From the NCBI GenBank assembly GCA_963811225.1, contig CAWEQO010000012.1, positions 372,001 through 436,000 on the forward strand: DNA of 64,000 nt. The letters run 5' to 3'. A program made the position numbers and the translations under genes. The notes under the pieces are model-generated. The model was given only the letters and a program-made list of their open reading frames with translations. It was not told the origin of the DNA and ran no database searches. Below, one piece after another: positions 63,221 to 64,000 of the stretch (position 1 is the stretch's first letter; every line of letters starts with the position of its first letter). This DNA is from CAWEQO01 sp963811225 (GTDB lineage: Bacteria > Chloroflexota > Anaerolineae > Anaerolineales > Anaerolineaceae).

Positions 63221-64000
63221 ATGACAATCCGACTTACCCCTATTGTACGGTTCCTCATTCTGTTAATTCTGCTGCTGAACGCAACCGCCTGCAGCGCCAC
63301 GCCGACCGTCACGGCCGGTTCCCTCGAGCCTTCCCCCACGGCTGCGGCCGGTTCCACGTCCGGCCAACCTTCTCCGGTCGATACCGCCGCCCCCAGTCGC
63401 CCAACGGAGACTCCCCTCCCGCCCACCATCTGGGTGGCGCCCTACCTGCCCGCCGCGTTCATTCAACAGCTCAACATGCCCCAAGAGCTGCGCCAGGTCG
63501 ATTCATCCGAGCAGGCATCCCTGCACATCGAGGTCGGCGCGGACCATCCCGTCAGCCACTGGATCTATGCCCTGGTGGCGCCCTTCCCCACCCTGGCCGA
63601 TTCCGTCCAGGCTGATTCGGTCCAGCGCTTCTGGCAGCAAGGCTCCGCCAGCGGTTTCCCGGCGAGCAAGCTGCTCGTCTCGCCGCCGACCCGGGAGTTG
63701 TTTACCCATCTGTGGGGACCGCCCGCTGCCACCGTGCAGGCGCTGCCGGAAAGCCGGCTGCTGGATACCGCCTGGAATTCGCAATCCTCCTGGGCGCTGG
63801 TGCCTTTCGAGGCCCTGGAGCCCAAGTGGAAGGTGATCGAGGTCGGAGGGCAGTCGCCCATCCGCAAGGATTTTGACCCCAATCGCTACAGCCTCAACGT
63901 CCCCATTTCATTGGATGGCATCAGCCCCATGGGTGACGCCGTCCGCTCGCAGTACGGCGCCGGTTCCCCCAAGGCGATGGCCCCCGCTACGAACCGCGAT
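63221..64000 (+). CDS. Lipoprotein, possibly CapA-like (truncated by window end)
   Basis: At least 260 residues. Starts 7 nt after the ftcD stop. Type II signal peptide with lipobox LLLNATACSAT (Cys near 24), then a Thr/Ser/Pro-rich spacer to about residue 70. The later part (VPISLDGISPMGDAVRSQYGAG and PATNRD at the window edge) resembles the N-terminal segment of CapA/poly-gamma-glutamate-type proteins in Chloroflexota, but the metallophosphatase domain would lie beyond the window. The frame is open to the end, so the product continues. Confidence 0.65.
   Translation, partial: MTIRLTPIVRFLILLILLLNATACSATPTVTAGSLEPSPTAAAGSTSGQPSPVDTAAPSRPTETPLPPTIWVAPYLPAAFIQQLNMPQELRQVDSSEQASLHIEVGADHPVSHWIYALVAPFPTLADSVQADSVQRFWQQGSASGFPASKLLVSPPTRELFTHLWGPPAATVQALPESRLLDTAWNSQSSWALVPFEALEPKWKVIEVGGQSPIRKDFDPNRYSLNVPISLDGISPMGDAVRSQYGAGSPKAMAPATNRD

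Overview
The window is a stretch of bacterial chromosome that looks like Chloroflexota, most likely class Anaerolineae. This is inferred from gene content: two large Ser/Thr kinases, DUF362, a Cax-type antiporter, the paired TIGR03960/TIGR03936 radical SAM genes, a RodZ-like protein with HTH domains, Rex, and many Thr/Pro-rich lipoproteins. No rRNA gene is present to settle it. Coding density is high and GC content is roughly 60%. Most genes are housekeeping; the accessory DNA is four insertion sequences and a degenerate tRNA-Glu repeat.

Layout. 1-6.9 kb: a truncated membrane-type Ser/Thr kinase with beta-propeller repeats, DUF362, glutamine synthetase, DUF971, an SH3 protein and a frameshifted Ca2+/H+ antiporter. 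7-16 kb: a kinase-rpe pair, then a co-oriented run of bL28 (opposite strand), Asp23, FakA (frameshifted), FakB/DegV, RecG, CoaD and a coiled-coil protein. 16-20 kb: lon and folC on the minus strand. 20-26.3 kb: an insertion-sequence zone with an IS4/ISNCY-like element (9-bp target duplication), an abutting IS66-type element and an ISKra4 element (9-bp duplication), with a DUF503 and an SDR gene between them. 26.4-34.3 kb: the radical SAM pair, PrsW protease, tRNA-Arg, a zinc peptidase, a large lipoprotein and Rex. 34.3-42.2 kb, minus strand: MreB, the F1 genes atpA-G-D-C without the F0 and delta genes, methylmalonyl-CoA epimerase and mutase. 42.5-48 kb: a KefB-type antiporter with a P-II-like partner, bL9, a double-HTH RodZ-like protein and RimO. 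48-57.7 kb: CopD-like, TPR and MurJ proteins, then a zinc block (ZIP transporter, an inserted IS, ZnuB-ZnuC-ZnuA, and divergent Zur with Zur-box-like sites) and RsmI. 57.8-64 kb: a small orphan gene, an exported protein of unknown function, a tandem repeat made of tRNA-Glu 3' ends plus terminators, tRNA-Glu, an SRAP protein, FtcD and a truncated CapA-like lipoprotein.

Two window-wide patterns stand out. First, many gene boundaries carry long, nearly perfect hairpins (up to 46-bp arms) with no U-tract. Several share purine-rich arm words such as GAGAGCAG and GAGAACCGAGAG, and two of them fill the whole gap between convergent stop codons. Second, three cellular genes (cax, fakA, the TIGR03960 gene) are each broken by a one-base frameshift at the same kind of site, RAR-YYY-G-AAC. 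Two transposases are also split. Sequencing or assembly indels are the default explanation, and an identical decamer inside ftcD is read without any shift. Several genes also have a TANAAT box 6-10 nt before the start codon, which points to leaderless transcripts.
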